Position numbers and translations under genes: made by a program. From positions 2,531,501-2,595,500 of the forward strand of contig NZ_CP082966.1 of the NCBI RefSeq assembly GCF_019968605.1: a stretch of 64,000 nucleotides of DNA, given 5' to 3'. The stretch's first letter is position 1. The number at the start of each line of letters is the position of its first letter. Source of the stretch: Polaribacter litorisediminis. GTDB taxonomy: Bacteria > Bacteroidota > Bacteroidia > Flavobacteriales > Flavobacteriaceae. The notes under the pieces are model-generated. The model worked only from the letters and a program-made list of their open reading frames with translations. It was not told the DNA's origin and searched no databases. Shown one piece after another: positions 1 to 10,300 of this stretch.

Positions 1-637
1 CTTGCACAATGGCTCTTTTTCCTTCTATTTCACCACCGTAAATATCATAATAATGTTTTACAGCTTCTGCTACTCCATACCCTGTTAACATATCTGCAAC
101 GGTATATTTTCGAGATACATCTGGCGAAAACTCCTTATCTTCAAGTACTTTTATGACACCCAGTCTTAATTGACCAATTCTATTTATTTTATCAGCTTCT
201 GTTGGTTTAAAATGTCCGTTAAAAATTCCTTCTTGTGGATGCCAAACACCACAACTTTCTGTAATGGGAATCACATCTTTATCGGCATCGACATTTAAAT
301 CTCCTCCGGTACCATAATAATGTTTTAAAAGCGGAGTAACCGCTTTGTACCAGCGTTCTAAAACACCTCTTTTTCTTGGGTCATTTGGATCAAAATTAAT
401 TCCCGATTTTGCGCCTCCAATTGCAGGTCCAGACACGGTAAACTTCACTTCCATTGTTTTTGCTAAGGATAAAACTTCATTCATATTCAATCCTTTACGC
501 ATTCTGGTTCCACCACCTGCAGCACCTCCTCTTAAAGAGTTGATCACGGTCCAACCTTCAGCCTCTGTTTCTTGATCTTTCCAATGAAAAACAATCTCTG
601 GCTGTTTATTTTCGTATATTTTTAATAATTCTTTCAT
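1..637 (-). CDS. Glu/Leu/Phe/Val dehydrogenase, N-terminal part (runs off window)
   Basis: This is the first ~212 codons of an amino-acid dehydrogenase; the gene continues past the left edge. The family reversibly deaminates an amino acid to its 2-oxo acid with NAD(P). The glycine-rich stretch GGAAGGGTRM lies near residues 37-46. The dimerisation-domain signature GPAIGGAKSGI follows at 70-80 and carries Lys77, the family's catalytic lysine, with Lys65 as likely substrate-binding lysine. The Rossmann half is mostly outside the window, so substrate (Glu, Leu or Val) and cofactor cannot be decided. The ATG at 637 is chosen because the family N-terminus begins there. It is divergent from nothing close: 255 bases of AT-rich spacer separate it from anmK. 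Confidence 0.9.
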   Translation of the reverse strand, partial: MKELLKIYENKQPEIVFHWKDQETEAEGWTVINSLRGGAAGGGTRMRKGLNMNEVLSLAKTMEVKFTVSGPAIGGAKSGINFDPNDPRKRGVLERWYKAVTPLLKHYYGTGGDLNVDADKDVIPITESCGVWHPQEGIFNGHFKPTEADKINRIGQLRLGVIKVLEDKEFSPDVSRKYTVADMLTGYGVAEAVKHYYDIYGGEIEGKRAIVQ

Positions 638-892
638 TCTAAATTTTGATAATTTTTCAACTTGATAGTACTTATTTTTCTATGCAATTTTCTTCGAAAT
701 ATTAAATTAAAGAAGCTAAAGTTGATTCATTTTTAAAATTAATTTTAGAATTATTATTTTTATGAAAGTGCCTTGGACAAACTTACTGTAAAAAAATTAA
801 ATTTTAAAATTTTAGGTGAAAAAGAATTTTATCAAATTTCAACCCGAATTTCCTGTAAAAATAGCCTATTTACCCTTAGAAAATTGAAAAAA

Positions 893-1951
893 CTAGGGAT
901 AAAAAATAACTCCCGAAGAATGATTTTCACGAGCTCCTGTAACCGATTTTAAGCAATTAATTTGATTGTTGATTTTTAACAAACCTAAAAAAGCAAAAAG
1001 TAAAGCTTCTTTAAAATCAATCAATTCTTTTGCTGGTTTTTCAATTGAATTCTTTGCATACCACTGAATTCTTTGCATTAAAAAAGAATTAAAAGCACCT
1101 CCTCCAGTTATTAAAACAGCATCATGCTGATACATAACCTTTCCAATTTGTATGGCAACATGTTCTACAAAGGTTCTTAATATAGATGGTATATCGGCTT
1201 CTAAAGCATCAATTAAAGGAAAAATTTCTTTTTGAACCCATTCTAATCCTAAAGATTTTGGAGGTGATTTTTGATAAAAGGGAATCGCATTCAATTGTCC
1301 TAAAAGCTTCTGATTTATATTTCCTTTGGAGGATATTTCTCCGGCATCATCAAACTCAAACCCCAATTTATTCACATAAAAATTTAGGACAATATTTACT
1401 GGACAAATGTCGTAAGCGATTCTTGTACCCTCTTTATCATAGGAGATATTAGAAAATCCGCCAAGATTTAAACAGAAATCATATTCAGAAAATAATAGCG
1501 CATCACCAATTGGCACTAAGGGTGCACCCTGCCCTCCTAATTGAACATCTTGGGTTCTAAAATCGCACACAACTTTTTGATGGGTGATTTTAGTAATTTC
1601 TCTGCCAGCACCAATTTGTAAAGTAATTCCTTTTTCTGGTTGATGCAGAATTGTATGTCCGTGAGAAGCAATAAAATCAATTGTTTTAATTTTGTCATTT
1701 TCTATAAATTGACGAACTGTTTCACCCAAATAACGTCCATAATCGATATCTAATCGCGCCAGTTCTTCTTCTGAAAAATCAATAGCATTTTGCAAAAGTT
1801 GTTTCCATTCTTTAGAATATTTTATCGTTTCTGCATGAATAATTTTAAAATCAGTGTAATTATTCTGATTAAAAGAAACATACACCAAATCTACGCCATC
1901 TAAAGATGTGCCAGACATGACTCCTATTGAAAAAGTTTGATTTTTAATCAT
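893..1951 (-). CDS. anmK: Anhydro-N-acetylmuramic acid kinase
   Basis: The protein has 352 residues, normal for AnmK. It phosphorylates and opens 1,6-anhydro-MurNAc to MurNAc-6-phosphate, a cytoplasmic step of peptidoglycan recycling. The ATP-binding signature MSGTSLDG is at residues 12-19. The substrate loop GGQGAPLVPIGD and catalytic Asp lie near residue 150. LNLGGFSNIS and ITGGGAFNSFL supply the ASKHA-fold phosphate and adenosine loops. It is transcribed away from the acyl-CoA dehydrogenase at 2040, with an 88-base shared upstream region. No other recycling gene such as murQ is next to it. Confidence 0.96.
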   Translation of the reverse strand: MIKNQTFSIGVMSGTSLDGVDLVYVSFNQNNYTDFKIIHAETIKYSKEWKQLLQNAIDFSEEELARLDIDYGRYLGETVRQFIENDKIKTIDFIASHGHTILHQPEKGITLQIGAGREITKITHQKVVCDFRTQDVQLGGQGAPLVPIGDALLFSEYDFCLNLGGFSNISYDKEGTRIAYDICPVNIVLNFYVNKLGFEFDDAGEISSKGNINQKLLGQLNAIPFYQKSPPKSLGLEWVQKEIFPLIDALEADIPSILRTFVEHVAIQIGKVMYQHDAVLITGGGAFNSFLMQRIQWYAKNSIEKPAKELIDFKEALLFAFLGLLKINNQINCLKSVTGARENHSSGVIFYP

Positions 1952-1998
1952 ATCCGTAAAAATAATAAAACTCTCATGAAATTATGTTACGAAATCGA

Positions 1999-2006
1999 TA
2001 TCTTTG
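1999..2006 (+). promoter_or_regulatory. Putative -7 box of the acyl-CoA dehydrogenase promoter
   Basis: TATCTTTG matches the Bacteroidota -7 consensus TAnnTTTG exactly and lies 33 bases before the ATG at 2040. No clear TTG -33 element is seen at the usual spacing, so only the -7 half is supported. Confidence 0.45.
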
Positions 2007-2039
2007 CACTTAAAATTACGAATAATATAAAAATATAAT

Positions 2040-3182
2040 ATGGATTTTAGTTTAACAGAAGAACACATCATGATTCGTGATGCCGCCAGAGATTTTGCAC
2101 AAACAGAATTGTTACCTGGTGTTATTGAAAGAGACAACAAACAAGAATTTCCACAAGAATTGGTCAGAAAAATGGGCGATTTAGGTTTTATGGGAATTAT
2201 GGTAGATCCAAAATATGGAGGAAGCGGCATGGATGCCATTTCTTATGTATTAATAATGGAAGAATTGTCTAAAATAGATGCATCTGCTTCCGTGATTGTT
2301 TCTGTAAACAATTCATTAGTTTGCTATGGTTTAGAAACTTATGGAAACGAAACACAAAAACAAAAATATTTAACAAAATTAGCAACAGGAGAATTTGTTG
2401 GCGCATTTTGTTTAAGCGAACCAGAGGCGGGTTCAGACGCAACTTCTCAAGCTACAACAGCCATTGACAAAGGAGATCATTATGTAATCAATGGAACAAA
2501 AAACTGGATTACAAGTGGCGGACGTGCTGATGTTTATTTAGTGATTGCACAAACAGATAAAGAAAAAGGACACAAAGGGATTAATGCTTTTATCGTAGAA
2601 AAAGGCACCGAAGGTTTTTACGTAGGACCTAAAGAAGATAAATTAGGAATTCGTGGCTCAGACACACACACCTTGCAATTTAATGATGTAAAAGTTCCGA
2701 AAGAAAACAGAATTAGCGAAGACGGTTTCGGATTTAAATTTGCAATGAAAACGCTTTCAGGCGGAAGAATTGGTATTGCCGCACAAGCTTTAGGAATTGC
2801 TGCTGGTGGGTATGAATTAGCGCTAAAATACTCTAAAGAACGCAAAGCATTCGGCACAGAAATTTGCAACCACCAAGCCATTGCCTTTAAATTAGCGGAT
2901 ATGTATACAGAAATTGAAGCGGCAAGAATGATGGTTATGAAAGCTGCATGGGACAAAGATCAAGGTAATAATTACGATATGTCTTCTGCTATGGCAAAAT
3001 TATATGCCTCTAAAGTTGCCATGGAACAAACCGTGGAAGCCGTTCAAATTCACGGTGGAAATGGTTTTGTAAAAGAATATCATGTAGAACGTTTAATGCG
3101 TGATGCAAAAATTACACAGATTTATGAAGGAACTTCAGAAATTCAGAAAATTGTAATTTCTAGAGGCGTTATCAAAGGATAA
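2040..3182 (+). CDS. Acyl-CoA dehydrogenase (short/medium-chain type)
   Basis: A 380-residue flavoenzyme that introduces the alpha-beta double bond of acyl-CoA in beta-oxidation or branched-chain amino-acid breakdown, passing electrons to ETF. The FAD/substrate loop CLSEPEAGSDA lies near residue 130 and GTKNWITSGG near 155. The C-terminal QIYEGTSEIQ holds the catalytic base Glu363, in the position used by butyryl-CoA-type enzymes rather than isovaleryl or long-chain ones. The length is typical. Chain-length preference cannot be read from sequence. It appears monocistronic, with a good terminator directly after the stop. Confidence 0.93.
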   Translation: MDFSLTEEHIMIRDAARDFAQTELLPGVIERDNKQEFPQELVRKMGDLGFMGIMVDPKYGGSGMDAISYVLIMEELSKIDASASVIVSVNNSLVCYGLETYGNETQKQKYLTKLATGEFVGAFCLSEPEAGSDATSQATTAIDKGDHYVINGTKNWITSGGRADVYLVIAQTDKEKGHKGINAFIVEKGTEGFYVGPKEDKLGIRGSDTHTLQFNDVKVPKENRISEDGFGFKFAMKTLSGGRIGIAAQALGIAAGGYELALKYSKERKAFGTEICNHQAIAFKLADMYTEIEAARMMVMKAAWDKDQGNNYDMSSAMAKLYASKVAMEQTVEAVQIHGGNGFVKEYHVERLMRDAKITQIYEGTSEIQKIVISRGVIKG

Positions 3183-3203
3183 CATAAAGATAAGAACATT
3201 CAT

Positions 3204-3241
3204 ATCCCACAAGGTTTTCTAAACTATGTGGGATTTTTTTT
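3204..3241 (+). terminator. Rho-independent terminator after acyl-CoA dehydrogenase
   Basis: ATCCCACA (3204-3211) pairs perfectly with TGTGGGAT (3227-3234) around a 15-base loop, followed by an unbroken run of T. It starts 21 bases after the stop. Confidence 0.85.
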
Positions 3242-3535
3242 GGGCGCAATTTTACAAAAAATAACAACCTCCACAGAGGGTCATTTCGACGTTAAGAGAA
3301 TTCCCATAAACCAAAGTTCCAAAGTTATGAACCTTTACTCGATCTCTCCCTTTGGTCGAAAAAGTACAACTACACGCTATCATTTATGGTTCAATTCTTT
3401 TCTTTTGGGCGCAACCTTTCAGGTCAGGCTTTCAGCACTCGCTTTTTTTTCTAAAAAAGAAAAAAGAGCTCAAACATTAGCCTGTCTTGAGCGTAGTCGA
3501 AAGGCTTCAATCCTTTGCGCAGGAGTATTTACAAA
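3242..3535. repeat. Extragenic repeat-type spacer
   Basis: This is a gene-free spacer built from short flavobacterial repeat motifs. Visible parts are GGTCATTTCGACG near 3280, GGGCGCAACCTTTCAGGTC near 3410, a self-complementary TTTTTTCTAAAAAAGAAAAAA block near 3446-3467, and TTGAGCGTAGTCGAAAGG near 3488. Similar pieces recur at 61190-61290 (TTTTTTCTGAAAAAGAAAAAAGG). Open frames across it carry no recognisable protein. It is best read as a mosaic of dispersed intergenic repeats, not a gene; the family assignment is from memory of related genomes. Confidence 0.5.
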
Positions 3536-4318
3536 CTACAGTTGTAACTCAATATCATATAACTGCAATCCAGAAGAGGGCGCAATATTTCGCAGAAATT
3601 TCCTATCATTATCTTCTTTTAAGGAAGTTTCAATAAATTGCAAATCAAGATTCCCTTTCCCTAGCTCAAACAATGTTGCCATCATGAATCTAATTTGATA
3701 TCTCAAAAAACCTTTTCCCCTTACTTTTAGAACATAACTTTTCTCAGGAAAAAAATTAGCCGTTAAAATAGTGTTTTCAACTATCTCGCAAGAGTCTATA
3801 GTTCTCTTAAAAATAGTGCCTTCGGATGGTTTTGTACAGTATTTATGAAAATAATGCTCGCCTTCAAATAATTTTGCTCCTTTTACCATTTGTTCTATAT
3901 CTAAATTCTCTAAAAACCCAATAATAAAGGGAGCAGAAAAAGGATGGTTTTTAGCACCAAAAGAAAAGTAATAGTGATACTCTTTTATCTTAGAAGCCTG
4001 AATTATATTAAATTTTATAGCTACTTCTTTGATTGACATTGCCTTAAAATCTCCAGGAAGATTGGAATTAAAAGAGCCTAAAAAGTTACTTTCATCCAAA
4101 ACCTCCTTTATAAAAAGCTGCATATAAAAGGAATTTGCAGATACTTTTGCATCGGTTCTGCCAATTCCTAAAGTCTTAAAATCAGCATGTTCAAAAACAA
4201 AAGACAGCGATTTATCCACCATTTCATGCAAAGTTTTGGCATTTGTTTGTTTTTGCCAACCTGAAAAACGAAAACCAAGAAATTGTAAGTGAATTAGGTA
4301 AGATTTTGAATATTTCAT
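3536..4318 (-). CDS. truA: TruA-family tRNA pseudouridine synthase
   Basis: A 260-residue enzyme when started at the ATG at 4318; the open frame runs 14 codons further upstream, but those residues do not look like family sequence. TruA converts uridines 38-40 of the tRNA anticodon arm to pseudouridine. The catalytic aspartate is Asp56 in GRTDAKVSA, matching the family GRTDxxVHA. The N-terminal FRFSGWQKQ corresponds to the usual FxGWQ motif, and GFLRYQIRFMM to the C-terminal RNA-binding GxGFLxxxVR segment. It is rather divergent from canonical TruA, so a paralogue with a different target uridine is possible. Confidence 0.82.
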   Translation of the reverse strand: MKYSKSYLIHLQFLGFRFSGWQKQTNAKTLHEMVDKSLSFVFEHADFKTLGIGRTDAKVSANSFYMQLFIKEVLDESNFLGSFNSNLPGDFKAMSIKEVAIKFNIIQASKIKEYHYYFSFGAKNHPFSAPFIIGFLENLDIEQMVKGAKLFEGEHYFHKYCTKPSEGTIFKRTIDSCEIVENTILTANFFPEKSYVLKVRGKGFLRYQIRFMMATLFELGKGNLDLQFIETSLKEDNDRKFLRNIAPSSGLQLYDIELQL

Positions 4319-4515
4319 AAGTGTAAAAGTACAATAATTACATTTTTTTTTAGAAAACACTCATTTTTATGAATATCTTAAAATTATAGCATCCTTTTTT
4401 ATGAACCTAATATTTTGCACCCCATAAAAGCATAAAAATAGACTTATCTCAAATTAACCCCTATTTTTTTGAGGGTATACAATCAAACTACATCGTTTTC
4501 TAAAAAACACTCCCC

Positions 4516-4545
4516 TTGCTAGTTTGAATTTAATATATACATTTG
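4516..4545 (+). promoter_or_regulatory. Bacteroidota-type promoter upstream of porin-amt
   Basis: TTG at 4516-4518 and TACATTTG at 4538-4545 are separated by exactly 19 bases, the spacing and boxes of the Bacteroidota housekeeping promoter (TTG, 19 bases, TAnnTTTG). Predicted transcription starts near 4552, leaving a leader of about 45 bases before the ATG at 4597. Confidence 0.6.
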
Positions 4546-4596
4546 GCGAATATTCATTAACAAATAATTAACAACAATTATTAAAGATCATTAATT

Positions 4597-5586
4597 ATGA
4601 AGAAAATTATTTTAACTTTATTATTAGCAAGTAGCTTAGTAATGACTGGGCAAGAGAAAGAAGAAAAAACATTTACATTAAGCGGAAGCGTTGATACGTA
4701 TTTTAGAGGCAATATTAGTGGAGGTACTTTTGACACTGCACCAGGTAGTTCTTTTGCTAACCAACCAGGGTTTGCTTTGGGTATGATTAATTTAATTGCT
4801 GCATACGAAGGAGAAAAAGTAGGTTTTGTTGCAGATATGGTATATGGACCAAGAGGTGCAGATGCTGTTTTTGGATCACCCTCTGGAAGTGCTCAAATAG
4901 TTAATCAATTATATGCTTATTGGAAAGTAAGTGAAAGTGTAACATTAACCATGGGTAACTTCAATACTTTTTTAGGGTATGAAGTAATTTCTCCAACTGC
5001 AAACTTTAACTATAGTACTTCTTATTTATTCTCTTATGGCCCATTTAGCCATACAGGTATAAAGGCAGATTTTGCTTTATCAGAAAATACTTCTTTAATG
5101 TTAGCGGTTATGAATCCTACAGACGCAACAGAATTTAATCCAAATGGTAGTTACGCTTTCGGAGCTCAATTAGGTTTTTCTGGTCAATATTTCAATTTCT
5201 TGTATGATCAAGGAGCTTACGAAATCGACTTTACTGGTGGTTTTGATTTATCAGAAACTTTCTTTTTAGGTGTAAATGCAGCTTATTTCTCAGGAGATGA
5301 CGCACCAGGATTCTATGGAGCAGCTTTATATCCACAAATAGCAACATCTGACAGTTTTAAAATTGGTTTAAGAGCTGAACTTTTCCAAGAAACTGATGGT
5401 GAATTTGGGGCAATTGGAACGGGTGTAGCTGATTCTAGCGTATTTGCTACTACTTTAACAGGTAATTATACTATTGGTTCTTTAACAATAATCCCTGAAT
5501 TAAGATTAGATTCTGCATCTGAAGCTGCATTTGTTGGAGACAAATCATTAAGTACTTTCTTATTAGCTGCAGTTTACTCTTTCTAA
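4597..5586 (+). CDS. Outer-membrane beta-barrel protein (porin-like) paired with Amt
   Basis: A 329-residue secreted protein. The signal peptide is MKKIILTLLLASSLVMTGQ. The mature part is rich in alternating aromatic and glycine-containing strands, and the chain ends in AVYSF, with the terminal phenylalanine typical of outer-membrane barrels. It lies 38 bases upstream of the ammonium transporter, in the same direction and behind a shared promoter. This suggests it provides outer-membrane passage for ammonium or small nitrogen compounds under nitrogen limitation; that role is inference. No plug or TonB box is visible, so it is not a TonB-dependent receptor. Confidence 0.8.
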   Translation: MKKIILTLLLASSLVMTGQEKEEKTFTLSGSVDTYFRGNISGGTFDTAPGSSFANQPGFALGMINLIAAYEGEKVGFVADMVYGPRGADAVFGSPSGSAQIVNQLYAYWKVSESVTLTMGNFNTFLGYEVISPTANFNYSTSYLFSYGPFSHTGIKADFALSENTSLMLAVMNPTDATEFNPNGSYAFGAQLGFSGQYFNFLYDQGAYEIDFTGGFDLSETFFLGVNAAYFSGDDAPGFYGAALYPQIATSDSFKIGLRAELFQETDGEFGAIGTGVADSSVFATTLTGNYTIGSLTIIPELRLDSASEAAFVGDKSLSTFLLAAVYSF

Positions 5587-5624
5587 GAGAAGAAAACTAT
5601 TATCACTAACTAAAATTATATAAC

Positions 5625-6932
5625 ATGAGTTTATTTTTAACATTATTACAAGACACTCCTGCTACTGAAGCTGCAAAAGTTTTAGAGCAAGTAAACGGAG
5701 ATATGGGAATGCTTTGGATGCTGATTGCAGGTATCTTAGTTTTCCTAATGCAAGCAGGTTTTACATTGGTAGAATCTGGTATGACAAGATCTAAAAATGC
5801 GGTAAATATCGCAATGAAAAACTTACTTGATATTTGTGTGGGTTCTATCACATTCTGGTTAGTAGGATATTCTTTAATGTACGGAGACACCTCAAACGGA
5901 TGGTTCTTCTGGAGTGGCTTATTCCAAGGTGAAGGCGCAGATTTATTCTTTCAAACTATGTTTGCTGCAACCACAGCAACCATTGTATCTGGCGCTATTG
6001 CGGGAAGAACAAAATATTCTACGTACATTATTTTCTCTCTTGTAATGACCGCGATTATCTACCCAATTTCTGGTGGATGGGAATGGAATGGCGGATGGTT
6101 AAATGATACCGAAGGGATTATGCCTGCTGAATTTATAGATTTTGCTGGTTCTTCTATTGTGCACTCTGTGGGTGGATGGGCTGCTTTAGTCGCTGCCTTT
6201 ATGGTAGGTCCAAGAATTGGGAAATTTGTAAACGGAAAAGTATTTGAAATTCCAGGGCATAACCAAATTTTAGCAACTTTAGGTGTTTTTATTCTTTGGT
6301 TTGGTTGGTTTGGCTTTAACGGTGGATCTCAATTAGCTTGGGGTGGTACTGATGCAACTGCAGCTTCTAACGTTGTTTTAATTACTAATTTAGCAGCAGC
6401 AGCTGGTGGACTAGGAGCTTTAATTACAACTTGGATCTGGTACGGAAAGCCAAATTTGGCACAAACTTTAAATGGTACATTAGCTGGTTTGGTAAGTATT
6501 ACTGCTGGTTGTGGTAATATGACCTCTGGTGGTGCTGTATTAGCTGGTTTAATTGGTGGTATTTTAGTGGTATTCTCAATTGAATTTATAGAAAAGAAAT
6601 TAAAAATTGATGATGCTATTGGTGCTGCATCTGTACACGGTGTTGCCGGTGCATGGGGTACTTTAGTGATTGGCCTTTGGGGCGTTGATGGTGATACCGC
6701 TATTGGATTATTCAACGGTGGTGGAGCTGCACAATTAGGTGCACAAGCTATTGGAGTTTTAGCATACGCTGCTTGGGCTGTTGGTTTGTCTTTTATTGTT
6801 CTTGCAATCTTAAAAGCAACTATGGGATTACGTGTAAGCGAACAAGTAGAGTTAGATGGTTTAGATATCTCTGAGCATGGTTCTATTGCTTATCCTGGTA
6901 AAAGAGTAAGAGAAATTGATGAAGACAAATAA
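5625..6932 (+). CDS. amt: Ammonium transporter Amt
   Basis: A 435-residue inner-membrane channel of the Amt/MEP/Rh family with about eleven hydrophobic segments. The N-terminal part has FTLVESGMTRSKN. The two pore histidines are in SSIVHSVGGWAALV and ASVHGVAGAWGTL, and WFGWFGFNGGS is conserved. The short cytoplasmic tail ends in a charged segment. No PII gene (glnB/glnK) follows, unlike many bacterial amt loci; instead a terminator and then gltB come next. It is probably co-transcribed with the barrel gene upstream and induced by nitrogen shortage. Confidence 0.96.
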   Translation: MSLFLTLLQDTPATEAAKVLEQVNGDMGMLWMLIAGILVFLMQAGFTLVESGMTRSKNAVNIAMKNLLDICVGSITFWLVGYSLMYGDTSNGWFFWSGLFQGEGADLFFQTMFAATTATIVSGAIAGRTKYSTYIIFSLVMTAIIYPISGGWEWNGGWLNDTEGIMPAEFIDFAGSSIVHSVGGWAALVAAFMVGPRIGKFVNGKVFEIPGHNQILATLGVFILWFGWFGFNGGSQLAWGGTDATAASNVVLITNLAAAAGGLGALITTWIWYGKPNLAQTLNGTLAGLVSITAGCGNMTSGGAVLAGLIGGILVVFSIEFIEKKLKIDDAIGAASVHGVAGAWGTLVIGLWGVDGDTAIGLFNGGGAAQLGAQAIGVLAYAAWAVGLSFIVLAILKATMGLRVSEQVELDGLDISEHGSIAYPGKRVREIDEDK

Positions 6933-6967
6933 TAGATAACGCATTAGTATTGTATTCATAAAAAATA

Positions 6968-7005
6968 AATCACGCAACTTTTTAGTTGCGTGATTTTCTT
7001 TTTAT
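6968..7005 (+). terminator. Terminator after amt
   Basis: An 11-bp perfect stem (6968-6978 with 6985-6995, core CACGCAAC/GTTGCGTG) has a 6-base loop and is followed by TTTTCTTTTT. It closes the porin-amt unit. Confidence 0.9.
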
Positions 7006-7372
7006 GCAAAACTTAAAGATTTTCGTCTTTTTAAAATATTTTCTTATAAATTCAGTTTTAATTTTAAAAGAAACCAAGCCAAAAGAAATAAACGCAATCA
7101 GATTTTCTTAAACACTATATTAAAATATTTAAATTATAAATTTAAAAAACAACATCAAACTTACTATTTAAAATCAAAAAGACCTTATAAATAAAAATAT
7201 GTAAGGTTGTTTTTTACATTTTATGAATATCTTAATTAATACCTATATAATTATCATAAATATTTTTATATAGCTATTTATTAATTTCATCGCAAAAATT
7301 GCATCAAAAAAGCGTAAACACCAAGATATATTCAACTAAATACATAGCTTTGTAAATATAATTGAATACAAC
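7006..7372. other. Long AT-rich leader of gltBD with an imperfect hairpin
   Basis: About 370 gene-free bases lie before gltB. TAAAAAACAAC (7143-7153) plus CTTAC (7160-7164) can pair with GTAAG (7201-7205) plus GTTGTTTTTTA (7206-7216), leaving a 6-base bulge and a 36-base loop. The T-run makes it terminator- or attenuator-like. TAGCTTTG (7345-7352) fits the -7 consensus but no -33 element lies at the right distance. I see no operator I can name. Confidence 0.4.
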
Positions 7373-10300
7373 ATGGAGAAACAAGGCTTATATTTACCCG
7401 AGTTTGAACACGAAAATTGTGGTGCTGGTTTTATTTGTAATTTGAATGGTGACAAGACCAATCAAATTATTCATGACGCACTAGAAATACTCGTAAAATT
7501 AGAACATAGAGGAGGCGTTAGCGCAGATGGAAAAACAGGTGATGGCGCTGGTTTACTTATTGATATACCTCATGAATACTTTCAACGAGTTTGTGATTTT
7601 ATTATTCCTGCTCCAAGAGAATATGCAGTCGGAATGGTCTTTTTACCAAAAGTATCTAACCAATATAATTTTTGTAAAACTACTTTTGAAAGAGAAATTA
7701 AAGAACAAGGCCTTACAATATTAGGCTGGAGAAAAGTGCCAGTAGATTCCTCTCAATTAGGAGAAATTGCCTTTTCATCAGAACCTCTAATAGAACAACT
7801 ATTTGTTGGTAAAGATTCTGAAATTGATGAAGCTACTTTCAAAGCAAAATTATATGCTGCTAGAAAAATCGCAGAGCATGAAATTAGTAATTCTAAAATT
7901 TCGGAAAGTAAATACTTTTACGTTCCAAGCTTATCTTTAACAACCATTATCTATAAAGGTATTATTATGCCCGAAGATATTGGTCCTTATTATTTAGACC
8001 TACAGGAAATAGATTTAGTAACTCGTTTAGCATTGGTACATCAACGTTTTTCTACAAATACGATGCCTACTTGGGAGCTAGCACAGCCCTTTAGACACAT
8101 GTGTCAAAACGGAGAAATTAATACCCTAAGAGGAAATGTAAGTAGAATGCGCGTGCGTGAAGAAATCATGAAAAGTGATGTTTTTGGCCCACAAATCGAA
8201 AAACTTTTCCCTATTATTTTACCAGGAAAATCGGATTCGGCTTCTATGGATATGGTTGTTGAATTGCTAACACATACAGACAGGTCATTGCCAGAAATTA
8301 TGATGATGATGATTCCTGAAGCTTGGGAAAAGCATGCAACCATGTCACCAGAGAAAAAGGCATTCTACGAATACAACGGATGTATTATGGAGCCTTGGGA
8401 CGGCCCTGCATCTGTGCCTTTTACAGATGGAGATTATATTGGTGCCTTACTAGATAGAAATGGCTTAAGACCCTCCAGATATACGGTAACCAAAAGCGGT
8501 AAATTAATTATGTCTTCTGAAATTGGTGTGGTTGATATTGCACCAGAAGATGTAAAAAAACACGGAAGATTAGAACCCGGAAGAATGTTCTTGGTAGACA
8601 TGAATGAAGGAAGAATTATTGAAGATGAGGAAATAAAAAACAAAATTGTTTTAGAAAGACCCTACAAAGAGTGGCTTAATAAAACTCGCCTACATCTAAA
8701 AGATGTTCCTTATACAAGCCAAACCTGCCCAATTGAAAACCTAGACATAAAAACACGCCAGCGTTTGTTTAATTATACTTTTGAAGACATTCAAGAAGTA
8801 ATTACACCAATGGCTCAAGTGGGTAAAGAAGCCTTAGGATCTATGGGAACAGACACTCCGTTAGCTGTTTTATCTGATAGACCTCAATTAATTTCTAACT
8901 ATTTTAAGCAATTATTTGCACAAGTTACCAATCCGCCTTTAGACGGTATTCGAGAAAATATTGTAACCGATATTAGTCTAAATCTAGGGAAAGATAGAAA
9001 TATTTTTAGCATTACAGAAAGACATTGTAGAAAATTAAGAATTCAAAATCCTGTCATTTCGAATGCAGATTTAGAAAAAATACGATCCATCGATATCGAA
9101 AGCTTTCAGGCAGAAACATTTCAAATTTTATATCCAAAAGCAAAAGGGTTAAACGGACTGGAAGAAGCTTTAGATGATATTGTTGTTCAAATTGAAAAAG
9201 CATTAGATAGAAAAACAAACATTATTATTCTATCGGATCGAGGAGTAACTCAAGAATTAGCACCTATTCCCGCTTTACTCGCGTGCTCTTTTGTAAACCA
9301 CCAATTAAATCGTTTACGGAAACGTTCTTATTTTGATATTATTATTGAATCCGCAGAACCACGTGAACCACATCATTTTGCTACTTTATTTGGTTATGGC
9401 GCAAGTGCCGTAAATCCTTATATGGTGAATGAAATTATCAGAATGCAAGTAAAAGAAGGCTTTATTACGAACATGGATGAGCAGCAGGCAGTCGATAATT
9501 TTAATACCGCAATTGGTAAAGGAGTGCTAAAGGTGATGAACAAAATCGGAATTTCTACCTTACATTCTTATCGAGGTTCTCAAATTTTTGAAATTGTTGG
9601 ATTTAATTCACAATTCGTACAAAAATACTTTCCTTATACAGCCTCAAGAATTGAAGGAATTGGTTTATATGAAGTTGAAAAAGAAATAGACCAACGCTAC
9701 AAACAAGCGTTTCCTGACAATCAAATTGATAAAAATTTAGGACTAAATATTGGGGGAGATTATCGATGGAGAAGAAATGGTGAACGCCACTTATTTAACC
9801 CAACAACCATCTCAAAATTACAACAAGCTGTTCGTTTAAGTGATCAAGCGAGTTATGATGTGTATTCAAAAGCAATTAATGAACAAGCAGAAAATTTAAT
9901 GACCATTCGTGGTTTGTTTGAATTTGATAATTTAGATCCTATTCCTTTAGAGGAAGTAGAAGATTGGACAGAAATTGTAAAACGCTTTAAAACAGGCGCC
10001 ATGTCTTATGGATCTATTTCGCGCGAAGCTCATGAAAATTTAGCCATTGCCATGAATAGAATTGGAGGTAAATCTAATTCTGGTGAAGGAGGTGAAGATA
10101 GAAAACGTTTCCAAAAAGATGTAAATGGTGATAGCAGAAACTCTGCAATTAAACAGGTTGCTTCTGGTAGATTTGGCGTAACTTCTCATTATTTAACCAA
10201 TGCAAGAGAAATTCAGATTAAAATGGCACAAGGCGCAAAACCGGGTGAAGGCGGACAATTACCGGGTTACAAAGTTTTACCTTGGATTGCTGCAGCAAGA

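Noticed and set aside
345..575. Plus-strand frame inside the amino-acid dehydrogenase
   Set aside because: It is antisense shadow of the conserved dehydrogenase domain.
3228..3698. Open frame on the plus strand over the acyl-CoA dehydrogenase-TruA spacer
   Set aside because: It overlaps the TruA 3' end, has no domain and is made of extragenic repeat motifs.
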